A stretch of DNA of 23,791 bases from an uncultured Candidatus Melainabacteria bacterium (GCA_934700335.1 CAKUXM010000023.1:1-23791), one strand, 5' to 3'; counted from the first letter of the stretch, positions 14,055 through 22,122 are shown. The notes: generated from the sequence alone by a model not told the origin. A program made the numbers and translations.

Positions 14055-14139
14055 TCTAGCGGAATCGGTAGACCCGTCTACCTTACCTCTCCTCAAAACG
14101 ATTATCAATCGTTTTTCGTCGGCAGAGTGCCACTGGAGC
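14053..14139. other. palindromic tRNA-Leu-derived element
   Basis: The plus strand carries an inverted copy of the tRNA-Leu 5' region (GCTCTAG, then CGGAATCGGTAGAC at 14060-14073), which meets a direct copy of GTCTACC (14076-14082). The ends pair as a 7-bp acceptor-like stem (GCTCTAG at 14053-14059 with CTGGAGC at 14133-14139, one G-U). Inside are the inverted repeat GGTAGAC-cc-GTCTACC (14067-14082) and a 9-bp hairpin AAAACGATT-ATC-AATCGTTTT (14095-14115). There is no usable anticodon or T-arm, so it is not a functional tRNA. It looks like a rearranged partial duplication of the tRNA. Confidence 0.7.
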
Positions 14140-14161
14140 TTATCTTATTTATTTGTCATGC
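14129..14161. repeat. 33-bp direct repeat, distal copy
   Basis: It matches 14022-14054 with two mismatches. The two copies bracket the palindromic element. Confidence 0.85.
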
Positions 14162-14204
14162 GACTCTTTTGCTTTTGCATTTGAATTCGCTTCTGTATTT
14201 CTAC

Positions 14205-14231
14205 TTTATACAAACCATAAATAAATGTCAA
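14205..14231 (-). promoter_or_regulatory. candidate promoter of tRNA-Leu
   Basis: On the minus strand TTGACA (14231-14226) is followed after 15 nt by TATAAA (14210-14205). A start near 14198 would give a precursor leader of about 165 nt that includes the palindromic element. No better promoter lies closer to the tRNA. Confidence 0.5.
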
Positions 14232-14285
14232 TATCTTTTTCTGTAAATTTAAGTAATATTTTTCTTCATTTTTGTTCTTAACATA

Positions 14286-14314
14286 TTGAAATCCTTTTTT
14301 TAAAGTTATATAAT
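14286..14314 (+). promoter_or_regulatory. sigma-70 promoter of the GGDEF-EAL gene
   Basis: TTGAAA (14286-14291), a 17-nt spacer and TATAAT (14309-14314) make one of the best promoters in the window. The leader would be about 24 nt. Confidence 0.8.
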
Positions 14315-14344
14315 CTAATTATTATTTGTTTCTGAAAGATAATC

Positions 14345-16693
14345 ATGCAAAAAAGTTACGCAAATTTAGATAAAAATAATAGAGTTGATTTTATTTTGTT
14401 GTCTCTAACAACAATTATTATCGCCTTTGTTGTTTTTGGGGCTTTTATTGCTCTTAAATTTTTAAATCGTCATGTTAATACTTCTGAAACTGTTGTTCGT
14501 GAAGTTACTATCCAAACTGCGTACAATATTCACAATAAAATTGCCGCAGATTTTCAATTCCTTGACAGTGTTTCTAGTTATATTGGTGAAAATTTTATTA
14601 CTATTTCATCGTTTGACGGTAGAATTATCAGTAAAAAGGTTAAGAACCGTAATGACTTTAAACAATGGGGGTTAGCAACTCTTTCAGGTGATGAATACAT
14701 TATTAATTTGAATGGCAAAACATATCAAAATCCAAGAAAAGTTTTAACTGATTCTTGTTTAAAGAAAGTTCGTGCTGGTTCTTACTGTTTTGACCGTATT
14801 AAAGAGTCTTCTGAAGGTAATCATGAACTTTTTGATAGTATTTATGCCGTTCCTGTTTATGTTGAAAATGAACAAAAAGCAATCCTTTTCGCTGTAACTA
14901 AAATTGATACTTTAAAACATATTTTAACAATTAACAGTTTTAACAATAAAGCTTACTCACACGTAGTTAAATCTGACGGAGAATTCTTTATAAAGGATTC
15001 AAGTTTCTTATTCAATCGTGTGAATTCTATTTTTGATAAATCTGTTACTTTTGTATCTCCATCAAAAGACATAATTAAGAAACGTTTATCATCATATAAA
15101 TTAGGTAATTATTGGTCTTTCTCTAAAAACCAATTATTATTGAACTCTTTTGTGCCAATTAACTATGACAACTGGTTTGTACTAATTTCAGTTCCTGCAA
15201 ATATGATTTCAATTTCTAACTTAGATGTATTGTTACTTTTATTTAGTGTAATTATTATTATTTTCTATCTGTTATATATTATGATTAAACGTGTAAATAT
15301 CATTTATGATAATACTCATCAATCAATGATGAAGTTTGCGTTCAATGACGATGTAACTGGTGGACCAAACAGCAATAAATTCTTGCTTGAAGCTAGAAAA
15401 GTTTTTGCAAATCCTGCTAATGACAACAAAAATTATGCAATGGTCTTAATGGATATTGCTAAATTTAAAGTTATCAATGAAATTTATGGTTATGATACTG
15501 CAAATAGAATTCTTAAAGATGTAGCTGATATTATTAAACGTAATATCAGAACTACGGATTTATCAACAAGATATTTTGCAGCAACATTTGCTTTCTTAAT
15601 GAGATATAATGATGTATCTGAAATTTCAAAAACAGTAGATAAAATTCTTGCAGAAATCGATGTATACAACGCAACGATGATGAACGAATTCAAAGACGTT
15701 AAACGTGGTTTAATCACTAAACTTGTTCTTCTATTCGGTGTGTATCTTGTTGCCGATAAAAATTTATCAATTAACACAATGTGTGATAGAGCCTTATTAG
15801 CAAAACGTACTATCAAGGCTAACGTAAATCAACACATTGCGTTTTATGATGAAACTCTAAGAACAAAATTGTTGAATGATAAAAAGATTGAAGATGAAAT
15901 GTATTCTGCTTTAGAACGTAACGAATTTGTTATGTATTTACAGCCTAAATTTGATATGCACACATTAAAAGTTGTTGGTTCAGAAGCGCTAGTTCGTTGG
16001 ATTCACCCTACAAAAGGGTTTATTCCTCCATGTGATTTCATTCCTTTATTTGAACAAAATGGTTTTATCTTAAATCTTGACCATTACATTTGGGAACAAG
16101 CATGTAAAACAATTAGAAAATGGATTAATTGGGGACTTACTCCAACTCCAATTTCTGTAAATGTTTCAAGACTCCATTTGAACAGTGATGATTTCATTGA
16201 TTTCTTATTGCACTTAATTAAAAAATACAATATTCCTGCTCAGTTATTAGAACTTGAATTGACTGAAAGTGCTTGTTTTGAAGATATTGAAAAATTCTTA
16301 GATATCTTGAATACGTTGAAAAAATACGGCTTTAACATTGCAATGGATGATTTCGGAGTTGGCTATTCATCATTGAACATGTTACGTAAAATTCCAGTAG
16401 ATATTCTAAAATTAGACAAAGAATTTATTAGCACTTCTACAGCAGATGAAAAGGGTAAAGTTGTAGTTAAACACGTTTTAGCTATGGCTAAGAACTTGAA
16501 CTTAAAAACTGTATCAGAAGGTATTGAAACAAAAGACCAGGCTGAATTCTTATCAATAGCTGGTTGTGATATTGCACAAGGTTTCTTGTTCGCAAGACCA
16601 ATGCCAATACCTGATTTTGAAAAAGTTGCTTTTGCTCAAGAAATTGAACAACTTGATTTAATGAAAAAACAAAGCGACGAACAAAAAAAATAA
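14345..16693 (+). CDS. membrane GGDEF-EAL protein, predicted c-di-GMP phosphodiesterase
   Basis: This 782-residue inner-membrane signalling protein would hydrolyse c-di-GMP. Helices at about 17-39 and 292-314 flank an extracytoplasmic sensor region of about 250 residues with a Cache-like pattern (DGRIISKK, YAVPVYVENEQKAILFAVTKID, then a second DGEFFIKDSS). The GGDEF domain (about 325-500) is catalytically dead: the active-site pentad reads FAATF (411-415). The EAL domain (about 512-765) is intact: EAL at 547-549, Asn606 in NVS, Glu641 in ELTES, Asp668-Asp669 in DDFGVG, Lys689 in LKLDK, Glu725 in SEGIET and Gln745 in QGFLFARP. The GGDEF remnant may be a regulatory or GTP-binding module. It forms its own transcription unit with a good promoter and a strong terminator; the Shine-Dalgarno is weak. 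Confidence 0.93.
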   Translation: MQKSYANLDKNNRVDFILLSLTTIIIAFVVFGAFIALKFLNRHVNTSETVVREVTIQTAYNIHNKIAADFQFLDSVSSYIGENFITISSFDGRIISKKVKNRNDFKQWGLATLSGDEYIINLNGKTYQNPRKVLTDSCLKKVRAGSYCFDRIKESSEGNHELFDSIYAVPVYVENEQKAILFAVTKIDTLKHILTINSFNNKAYSHVVKSDGEFFIKDSSFLFNRVNSIFDKSVTFVSPSKDIIKKRLSSYKLGNYWSFSKNQLLLNSFVPINYDNWFVLISVPANMISISNLDVLLLLFSVIIIIFYLLYIMIKRVNIIYDNTHQSMMKFAFNDDVTGGPNSNKFLLEARKVFANPANDNKNYAMVLMDIAKFKVINEIYGYDTANRILKDVADIIKRNIRTTDLSTRYFAATFAFLMRYNDVSEISKTVDKILAEIDVYNATMMNEFKDVKRGLITKLVLLFGVYLVADKNLSINTMCDRALLAKRTIKANVNQHIAFYDETLRTKLLNDKKIEDEMYSALERNEFVMYLQPKFDMHTLKVVGSEALVRWIHPTKGFIPPCDFIPLFEQNGFILNLDHYIWEQACKTIRKWINWGLTPTPISVNVSRLHLNSDDFIDFLLHLIKKYNIPAQLLELELTESACFEDIEKFLDILNTLKKYGFNIAMDDFGVGYSSLNMLRKIPVDILKLDKEFISTSTADEKGKVVVKHVLAMAKNLNLKTVSEGIETKDQAEFLSIAGCDIAQGFLFARPMPIPDFEKVAFAQEIEQLDLMKKQSDEQKK

Positions 16694-16701
16694 AAATTTT
16701 T

Positions 16702-16756
16702 AACAAAAAAAGGAGTGGACATTTGATTTAATCAAATGTCCACTCCTTTTTTTGTT
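16702..16756. terminator. 26-bp terminator hairpin between convergent genes
   Basis: A perfect stem pairs 16702-16727 with 16731-16756 around a 3-nt loop, with A-runs on the 5' side and T-runs on the 3' side. It should stop transcription in both directions. Confidence 0.9.
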
Positions 16757-16768
16757 GTATTCAATAAG

Positions 16769-16803
16769 AGAGGCGATTTTGGGTGAAACCCAAAATCGCC
16801 TCT
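16769..16803. terminator. second hairpin after rubrerythrin
   Basis: A perfect 16-bp stem (16769-16784 with 16788-16803) and a GAA loop lie 22 nt beyond the rubrerythrin stop. The minus-strand T-tract is poor, so termination may be completed by the neighbouring 26-bp hairpin. Confidence 0.6.
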
Positions 16804-16824
16804 AAGAATTTTTTAATTCTTCAA

Positions 16825-17367
16825 TTATGAAAAATATCTTTTTAATAAGCCATCGAAACCTTTACCGTGTCTAGCTTCATCTTTAGCCATTTCGTGAACT
16901 GTGTCATGGATTGCATCTAAGTTTAATTCTTTAGCTCTTTTAGCGATTTCCATTTTACCAGCACAAGCGCCACATTCAGCATCAGCTCTCATTTCCAAGT
17001 TTTTCTTAGTTGAGTCTGTAATTACTTCTCCTAGTAATTCAGCAAATCTTGATGCGTGGTCAGCTTCTTCAAAAGCATATCTTTTGAAGGCTTCAGCGAT
17101 TTCCGGATATCCCTCTCTTTCAGCAACTCTAGCCATTGCTAAGTACATACCAACTTCTGTACATTCGCCAGTGAAGTTTTCTCTTAAACCTTGTAGAATT
17201 TGTTCATCAACGCCTTTTGCAACACCAACAACGTGTTCTGTTACATAAGTTTTTTCACCTTCTGTAGCTTTGTTGAATTTGCTAGCGGGAGCACCGCATT
17301 GTGGGCATTTTTCTGGAGCTGTATCACCTTCGTGTACATAACCGCATACTGAACATATAAATTTCAT
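16825..17367 (-). CDS. reverse rubrerythrin (N-terminal rubredoxin, C-terminal diiron domain)
   Basis: This 180-residue cytoplasmic peroxide- and oxygen-detoxifying enzyme is typical of anaerobes. The rubredoxin-like iron centre comes first (Cys5, Cys8, Cys21, Cys24). A ferritin-like four-helix domain follows, with the diiron ligand motifs EEADH (Glu101, His104) and DEARH (Glu164, His167), and earlier Glu68 in GECTE. The order is the reverse of classical rubrerythrin. Cys132 and Cys135 in AECGACAG are additional. The Shine-Dalgarno AAAGGAGAT is excellent and codon use is GCT/GAA-biased, which suggests high expression. It is monocistronic, with hairpins downstream. Confidence 0.95.
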   Translation of the reverse strand: MKFICSVCGYVHEGDTAPEKCPQCGAPASKFNKATEGEKTYVTEHVVGVAKGVDEQILQGLRENFTGECTEVGMYLAMARVAEREGYPEIAEAFKRYAFEEADHASRFAELLGEVITDSTKKNLEMRADAECGACAGKMEIAKRAKELNLDAIHDTVHEMAKDEARHGKGFDGLLKRYFS

Positions 17368-17397
17368 AATAATCTCCTTTCTTTTTTATCAAAGTAT

Positions 17398-17403
17398 ATT
17401 ATA
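17398..17403 (-). promoter_or_regulatory. -10 box of the rubrerythrin gene
   Basis: A perfect TATAAT on the minus strand lies 30 nt before the ATG. The position 17 nt upstream reads TATGCA, a weak -35. Confidence 0.5.
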
Positions 17404-17432
17404 CATTAAAAAATATTGTTTGCATATATATT

Positions 17433-17445
17433 TTTACATTGTAAA
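17433..17445. promoter_or_regulatory. dyad TTTACA-T-TGTAAA between divergent promoters
   Basis: A 6-bp perfect inverted repeat with a 1-nt centre lies between the rubrerythrin promoter and the promoter of the divergent exported protein. It is a possible operator for a redox or other regulator. It matches no named box exactly. Confidence 0.35.
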
Positions 17446-17448
17446 TTT

Positions 17449-17477
17449 TTGGATTTTTTCTAGAAAAATTATATAAT
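17449..17477 (+). promoter_or_regulatory. promoter giving a leaderless transcript
   Basis: TTGGAT (17449-17454), a 17-nt spacer and TATAAT (17472-17477) place the transcription start at about the A of the ATG at 17484. No ribosome binding site is present. Confidence 0.55.
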
Positions 17478-17483
17478 ATTTGT

Positions 17484-18671
17484 ATGTGTAGAAATTTTTG
17501 TTTAAAAAAATCTATAAGTTTATTACTTATATTAATATACATGTTATTTGGATTTTCTCAAGTAGTCATGGCGGAGGTATTTCAAGGTCATGCAGAGATG
17601 AGTAAAACTAATCAATCGCAGTTAGATAAAGAATTATTTACGGGTGCTGTTGACGAGTTGAATTCAAAAGATGTAATTCATATGTCTGTATCGCAAGTTA
17701 TTGATGCAAGTTTTTCACTAGAAGGTGATGAGTTTTTTGCTGAAGTAACGAGTGATGTTTATAGTGATAAAGGGGTAATTATTCCAAGAGGTACTTTAGC
17801 TCACGGTATAATTAAGGCTTCAAAAGAGTCAAGACGTTTGGGTAGAGACGGTTATATTGATTTAAAATTTGATTACTTGGTAACTCCAGACGGTCGAGAA
17901 ATCCCTATTGAAGGTAATATGTCCACAAAAATGCACCCGATAAAGGCTACTGCAAAGATTGTTGCAACAGATTTGGGTTATACTGCAGCAGGTGGGGTTT
18001 TAGGTGGACTTACTGCTTTAAATTTATTAGGTTTAGAGGCTGCAATAGCATCTCAAGGTTATACAGTTGCAGGTGGTGCTGCAATTGGTGGTACTATTGG
18101 TTTAGGTATGGCTTTATATCGTAAAGGTAAAGATGTTTTGATTTCTCCAGGTGATGAGATTAGGGTTAAATTAGCATCAAATGTTTCGTTGCCTGTATAC
18201 AAAGCTGAAGCTTTGGCGCAGAAAGAATTACAATACCCAGGCTTGACGGTAAAAATCACTAATATTTTATATGAAAAAGATCCTTTTGGAGTTCTTAACA
18301 CCGTTACGTTATCAATTGTTATTTCAAATATGACAAAGAAAACTTTTTCAAGCTTTGATTTAGGACTTGTAAACGAGTCTAATTCTATCTTCCATTCTTC
18401 AATTTTTGGCGATACAAAATTAATGTATTCAAAGATTAAACCGGGTGATAGAGTGGCAGGTAGAATATCTTTTACAGTTAATGATGTTAAAGATAGATAT
18501 TGGTTAACCTTCTTTGAAGCTGGTGGTAAAAAGCCTTTGGCGAAGATTTCGCTTGATAATGCTTACAAAAATGTTTCTGAAAAAACAAAGAAGAAAAACA
18601 AAAGAATTCGCAAAAAAACAAACTACTACAAAGAAACAGATGTTTTTGAGGAAATGGAAAGAGGTTTTTAG
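17484..18671 (+). CDS. exported protein with glycine-zipper segment
   Basis: The function of this 395-residue protein is unknown. A signal peptide is clear: basic start (LKK), hydrophobic core and AEV after VVMA around residue 30. Residues about 60-150 form a beta-rich domain with VIIPRGTLAHGIIKASKESR and LVTPDGREIPIEG, a pattern shared with VirB10/TrbI-like and other periplasmic barrel-type domains. A Gly/Ala-rich stretch (about 167-212, GGVLGGLTA, then AGGAAIGGTIGLGMAL) resembles a glycine zipper that could insert in a membrane. A second beta domain (about 220-355) precedes a very basic tail (KKKNKRIRKKTNYYK). The ATG follows a -10 box by 6 nt. Its stop overlaps the stop of convergent dxr. 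An envelope role is likely but unproven. Confidence 0.8.
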   Translation: MCRNFCLKKSISLLLILIYMLFGFSQVVMAEVFQGHAEMSKTNQSQLDKELFTGAVDELNSKDVIHMSVSQVIDASFSLEGDEFFAEVTSDVYSDKGVIIPRGTLAHGIIKASKESRRLGRDGYIDLKFDYLVTPDGREIPIEGNMSTKMHPIKATAKIVATDLGYTAAGGVLGGLTALNLLGLEAAIASQGYTVAGGAAIGGTIGLGMALYRKGKDVLISPGDEIRVKLASNVSLPVYKAEALAQKELQYPGLTVKITNILYEKDPFGVLNTVTLSIVISNMTKKTFSSFDLGLVNESNSIFHSSIFGDTKLMYSKIKPGDRVAGRISFTVNDVKDRYWLTFFEAGGKKPLAKISLDNAYKNVSEKTKKKNKRIRKKTNYYKETDVFEEMERGF

Positions 18672-19798
18672 TTATTAATTAACTCTCTTGTTTTAATTCT
18701 TATTTCTTCATCGATTTCAAATATTTCGTCAATTGATGGATTTTTAATGATGTTATGCGCATTGTACATTTTTTCAGTAATTGCATAGATATCAAATAAT
18801 TTAATCTTGTTATCTAAAAATGCAAATACAGCCTCTTCATTTGCAGCGTTCAAGCAGATTGTCGCACTTCCACCTTCTTTGCCAGCTTGATATGCAAGTT
18901 TAACTGTTGGAAATTTTTCAAAATCAGGTTTTTCAAAATCAAGATGTGCTATTTCTGCAAAACTAAAGCTTTTTGATTTAATACCTTCAATACGGTTTGG
19001 ATATGTGATTGCGTATTGAATTGGAATATGCATGCTTGGTAAGCCTAATTGTGCAATAACGCTACCGTCTGCGTATTCAACTGCACTGTGAACGATGCTT
19101 TGAGGGTGAACAACAACTTCAATGTCGTCATAGTCAAAACCAAATAAATGGTGAGCTTCGATTACCTCTAAGCCTTTGTTCATCAAGGTTGCACTATCTA
19201 CAGTGATTTTTCTACCCATGTTCCAGCGTGGGTGTTTTAAAGTTTGTTCAACAGTTGCGTTTTTCATATCTTCAACTGTTTTGTGCAAGAATGGTCCGCC
19301 AGAAGCCGTAATAATTAGCTTGCTAACTTGCGAAATATCTTTTATACATTGATGTATAGCGCTGTGTTCACTATCTACAGGTAATAATTTTACGTTATAT
19401 TCTTTTGCTAATTTTGTAACGATATCGCCTGCCATAACAAGTGTTTCTTTATTTGCAAGTGCAATGTTTATACCGTTTTTGATTGCCGAAATAGTTGGTC
19501 TTAAACCGATTTTACCTGATACGGCAACTAATATAATATCGTTTTCTTTGTTAGAGCAGAGTTCCTCTAAACCGTCATCACCATACAAAACTTTTACAGA
19601 TTTATCATTGATTTCCGCTTTTTTACCAATGCAAACAGTTTTTGGGTGAAATTTTTCAATTTGCTTATTTAACAAATCTACATTTGAGCCTGCTGCTAAT
19701 CCTATGATTTCAAATTGGTCTGAAATCTTCTCTATAACTTCTAATGCTTGGGTTCCGATTGAACCAGTTGATCCAATAATTGTAATTTTCTTTTTCAT
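18668..19798 (-). CDS. dxr: 1-deoxy-D-xylulose 5-phosphate reductoisomerase
   Basis: Dxr catalyses the first committed step of the MEP isoprenoid pathway, converting DXP to MEP with NADPH and Mg or Mn. The 376-residue protein has the N-terminal dinucleotide motif GSTGSIGTQ (9-17), the linker NKETLV (116-121), metal ligands Asp142 and Glu144 in VDSEHSAIHQ, Glu211 in NKGLEVIEAHH, and substrate-binding TASGGPF and KHPRWNMG. All are intact. The start has no Shine-Dalgarno; a TATAAT lies 9 nt before the ATG. The 3' end shares bases with the stop codon of the convergent exported-protein gene, with no terminator between them. Confidence 0.97.
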   Translation of the reverse strand: MKKKITIIGSTGSIGTQALEVIEKISDQFEIIGLAAGSNVDLLNKQIEKFHPKTVCIGKKAEINDKSVKVLYGDDGLEELCSNKENDIILVAVSGKIGLRPTISAIKNGINIALANKETLVMAGDIVTKLAKEYNVKLLPVDSEHSAIHQCIKDISQVSKLIITASGGPFLHKTVEDMKNATVEQTLKHPRWNMGRKITVDSATLMNKGLEVIEAHHLFGFDYDDIEVVVHPQSIVHSAVEYADGSVIAQLGLPSMHIPIQYAITYPNRIEGIKSKSFSFAEIAHLDFEKPDFEKFPTVKLAYQAGKEGGSATICLNAANEEAVFAFLDNKIKLFDIYAITEKMYNAHNIIKNPSIDEIFEIDEEIRIKTRELINN

Positions 19799-19807
19799 AA
19801 TATTTAC

Positions 19808-19813
19808 ATTATA
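19808..19813 (-). promoter_or_regulatory. -10 box of dxr, near-leaderless
   Basis: TATAAT on the minus strand is 9 nt from the dxr ATG, so the leader would be about 2-3 nt. The -35 is unclear. Confidence 0.45.
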
Positions 19814-19862
19814 CCCTAATAATTTTTTTATGATATTATTTCTTTAAGGAATTTGAATAATT

Positions 19863-20648
19863 ATGAAAAAATATTTAGCTTTAGCATTTATAATTTTAGT
19901 TTCTGGTTTAGTATTGTCTGGTTGTGGCAAGAAAAATCAGCCAATGGATTTGTACGACATGGTTTTAGATAGAGGTAAAATCGTTGTCGGTGTTAAGACA
20001 GATACAAAACCTTTTGGTTTCTTGAATAAAGAAGGTCAAAACGAAGGTTTTGATATTGATTTAGCTAAAAATATTGCAAAAGTTATTTTTAATGATGATA
20101 AAGCGGTTGAATTTGTTCCTGTAACTCCTTCAAATCGTATTATGATTTTGAATTCTGGACAAGCAGATATGATTATTGCATCAATGACTATTAATTCTCA
20201 AAGAGCTGCAGTTGTTGATTTCTCTCTGCCATATCATTATTCAGGACAAACCTTATTGTTGAATAAAGACAGCAAAGTTACTTCTTTGACTGATCCAAAA
20301 TTAAAGAAAATAGGTGTATTGTTCGGTTCTACTGCTGAAAAAACTATCCGTATCGCTGTTCCTCATTCTATGATTACTGGATATAAAACATATACAGATG
20401 CTGTTAAAGCTCTTAAAAATAAAGAAATTGATGCCGTTGCAACAGATGATACAATTATCTTAGGCATAATTATGGACGATAATTCACTGAAAATCTTGAA
20501 TGCTCCTAGATATTCTAAAGAACCTTATGGTATTGCATTTAGAAAAGGTGAAGAAACAAAACGTCTAAGAACAATTGTTGATAAAACTATATCTGATATG
20601 GTTAATGACGGTAGTTTAAATAGAATTAAAAACAAATGGTTAAAATAA
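19863..20648 (+). CDS. family-3 solute-binding lipoprotein (amino-acid type)
   Basis: This 261-residue lipoprotein should capture amino acids or a similar small polar solute for an ABC importer. The lipobox LSGC puts the lipidated residue at Cys21. The mature part is a complete SBP_bac_3 fold: GKIVVGVKTDTKPFGFLNKE, EGFDIDLAKNIAK, the ligand-binding SGQADMIIASMTIN and RAAVVDFSLPY, the second lobe KIGVLFGSTAEKT, and DAVATDDTI. No permease or ATPase gene lies next to it, so it is an orphan, feeding a distant importer or acting as a sensor. The Shine-Dalgarno AAGGA is 12 nt from the ATG, rather far. A strong terminator follows. Confidence 0.92.
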   Translation: MKKYLALAFIILVSGLVLSGCGKKNQPMDLYDMVLDRGKIVVGVKTDTKPFGFLNKEGQNEGFDIDLAKNIAKVIFNDDKAVEFVPVTPSNRIMILNSGQADMIIASMTINSQRAAVVDFSLPYHYSGQTLLLNKDSKVTSLTDPKLKKIGVLFGSTAEKTIRIAVPHSMITGYKTYTDAVKALKNKEIDAVATDDTIILGIIMDDNSLKILNAPRYSKEPYGIAFRKGEETKRLRTIVDKTISDMVNDGSLNRIKNKWLK

Positions 20649-20652
20649 TAAG

Positions 20653-20697
20653 AAAAAAGAGGCGAGGTTGATTCTCAACCTCGACTCTTTTTTTTTT
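20653..20697. terminator. intrinsic terminator between convergent SBP and TPR genes
   Basis: An 18-bp stem with one internal G-A mismatch (20653-20671 with 20675-20693) and a TTC loop is followed by T. A-run and T-run arms make it bidirectional. Confidence 0.9.
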
Positions 20698-20703
20698 ACT
20701 TCT

Positions 20704-22122
20704 TTATTTGCGGTTAAACCATCTCATGATGATATCAATTAAACCGTCTTCGCCGTCTGTTTCGGAGTAATTCTTAGGTTGAGTTTCTAGTTTGGCAATC
20801 TTAGCGCAAACTTCATCATAACCTTCTACTGCATTTGAAATATCAACATATTTTTTGTAATACTCTAGTGCTTTATCTTTTCTTCTGATTTTTTCGTAAA
20901 ATTTACCTAATTTTCTCATCGTGCTTGCATTTTTAGGGTCAACTTTGTGATATTGTTCAAGATATTCAATAGCTTGTCTGTAATCACCGATTGATTCTCT
21001 AAAATCTGCCAATCTTTCAAGAGCCTTTTTATTGTTGGGCTCTAATTTTACTAATTGTTCATAAAATTCGTTTGCTCGTGTTTTGTCGTTCAATGTATCT
21101 AAAAGATTAGCAATTGTATAAACAAGTTCAACATCTTCGTTGTTCATTGCGTATGCTTGCATATATTCGTTCAAGGCTACATCTTTGTTTCCTAATAAAA
21201 TATTATATTTTGCCCAGTTAATGCTTGCTTCAAATGTTTTCTTTTGCTCATCAAAAATCATCGCTCTCATTTGATAAATAAGTGGTGAATTTTTAGCAAA
21301 TTTTTCGTATTCATCAACGATTGCTAATGCTTCATTAAATTGATTTTTTTGAAAATAATACTGTGCAACAAGGGCTAAAAATTTAGGGTTTTTCTTATAA
21401 TCTTTTTCGATATTTTGTATTAATTCAAAAGCCTTTTCATCTTTGTCATTGTCTAAATAACTTCTGATTTTTGTCAAATCATCACTTGTCATTTCTGTTG
21501 CAAGTTCCGGAGTTCCGTTTTTAATATAATAATTCGCCAAAGCTTCTTTTATGTCTTTATCGTCTTTAAAACCATGTTCTAAAGCTTTTTCAAGAATGCT
21601 TACAGCACTTGATACCATATCAGTTTTTTCATATAATTGTGCAAGTTTTAAATAGGATTCTTTATTTGCTTTTTCGCTGTCTGTAATTCTTAAAAACTCG
21701 TCAATTGCTTGGTTGTATTTTTCAACTTGTTCATACAAACCACCTAATACAAATCTTGTTGATAATATTTTCTCATCTGAGTCAGCTCTATTTAAAGCTT
21801 TGTTAAAATCGTTTATTGCGTGTGAAATTTGACCTTGTACTACGTGTTTGTCGCCTCTATAAATATAATATTTATATTTGTCTGTTTCGTTGTAAATATC
21901 CATTAATTGCTCGTAACACATAATATTTTCCGGGTCTAATTTTAAAATTTTTGATAAAAGCTCAGATGCTTCTTCTGTTTTTCCTAAAATTAAAGCTACG
22001 TTTGCAGTTCTTTGTAATAAGTCAATACTTGTTTCTTTTTTTGCTAATAATCTTTTGTATTCTGCAAATGCTTGCTCATATTGTTCTTGTTCTTCAAATT
22101 GTTCTGCTAATTCTATTGTCAT
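20704..22122 (-). CDS. tetratricopeptide-repeat protein
   Basis: This 472-residue protein is built almost wholly from TPR-type helix pairs, about ten to twelve repeats. Clear units start near residues 12 (YEQAFAEYKRLL), 136 (YNQAIDEFLRI), 170, 275, 375 (TRANEFYEQLVKLEPNN), 405 (YRQAIEYLEQYHKVDPKN) and 440 (DKALEYYKKY). TPR arrays are protein-binding scaffolds; the partner is unknown. It has no signal peptide or membrane helix. The last residues (DGLIDIIMRWFNRK) form a short amphipathic helix after an acidic linker and may be a docking tail. It is cotranscribed behind pth, 61 nt apart, with Shine-Dalgarno AAAGGA. Confidence 0.9.
   Translation of the reverse strand: MTIELAEQFEEQEQYEQAFAEYKRLLAKKETSIDLLQRTANVALILGKTEEASELLSKILKLDPENIMCYEQLMDIYNETDKYKYYIYRGDKHVVQGQISHAINDFNKALNRADSDEKILSTRFVLGGLYEQVEKYNQAIDEFLRITDSEKANKESYLKLAQLYEKTDMVSSAVSILEKALEHGFKDDKDIKEALANYYIKNGTPELATEMTSDDLTKIRSYLDNDKDEKAFELIQNIEKDYKKNPKFLALVAQYYFQKNQFNEALAIVDEYEKFAKNSPLIYQMRAMIFDEQKKTFEASINWAKYNILLGNKDVALNEYMQAYAMNNEDVELVYTIANLLDTLNDKTRANEFYEQLVKLEPNNKKALERLADFRESIGDYRQAIEYLEQYHKVDPKNASTMRKLGKFYEKIRRKDKALEYYKKYVDISNAVEGYDEVCAKIAKLETQPKNYSETDGEDGLIDIIMRWFNRK

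Noticed and set aside
14053..14139. Second tRNA-Leu gene upstream of the first
   Set aside because: Only the 5' end and an acceptor-like pairing are recognisable. There is no anticodon arm, T-arm or CCA.
13942..14246. Two short plus-strand ORFs over tRNA-Leu and its upstream region
   Set aside because: They run through the tRNA and the palindromic element, have no ribosome binding sites and look like no protein.
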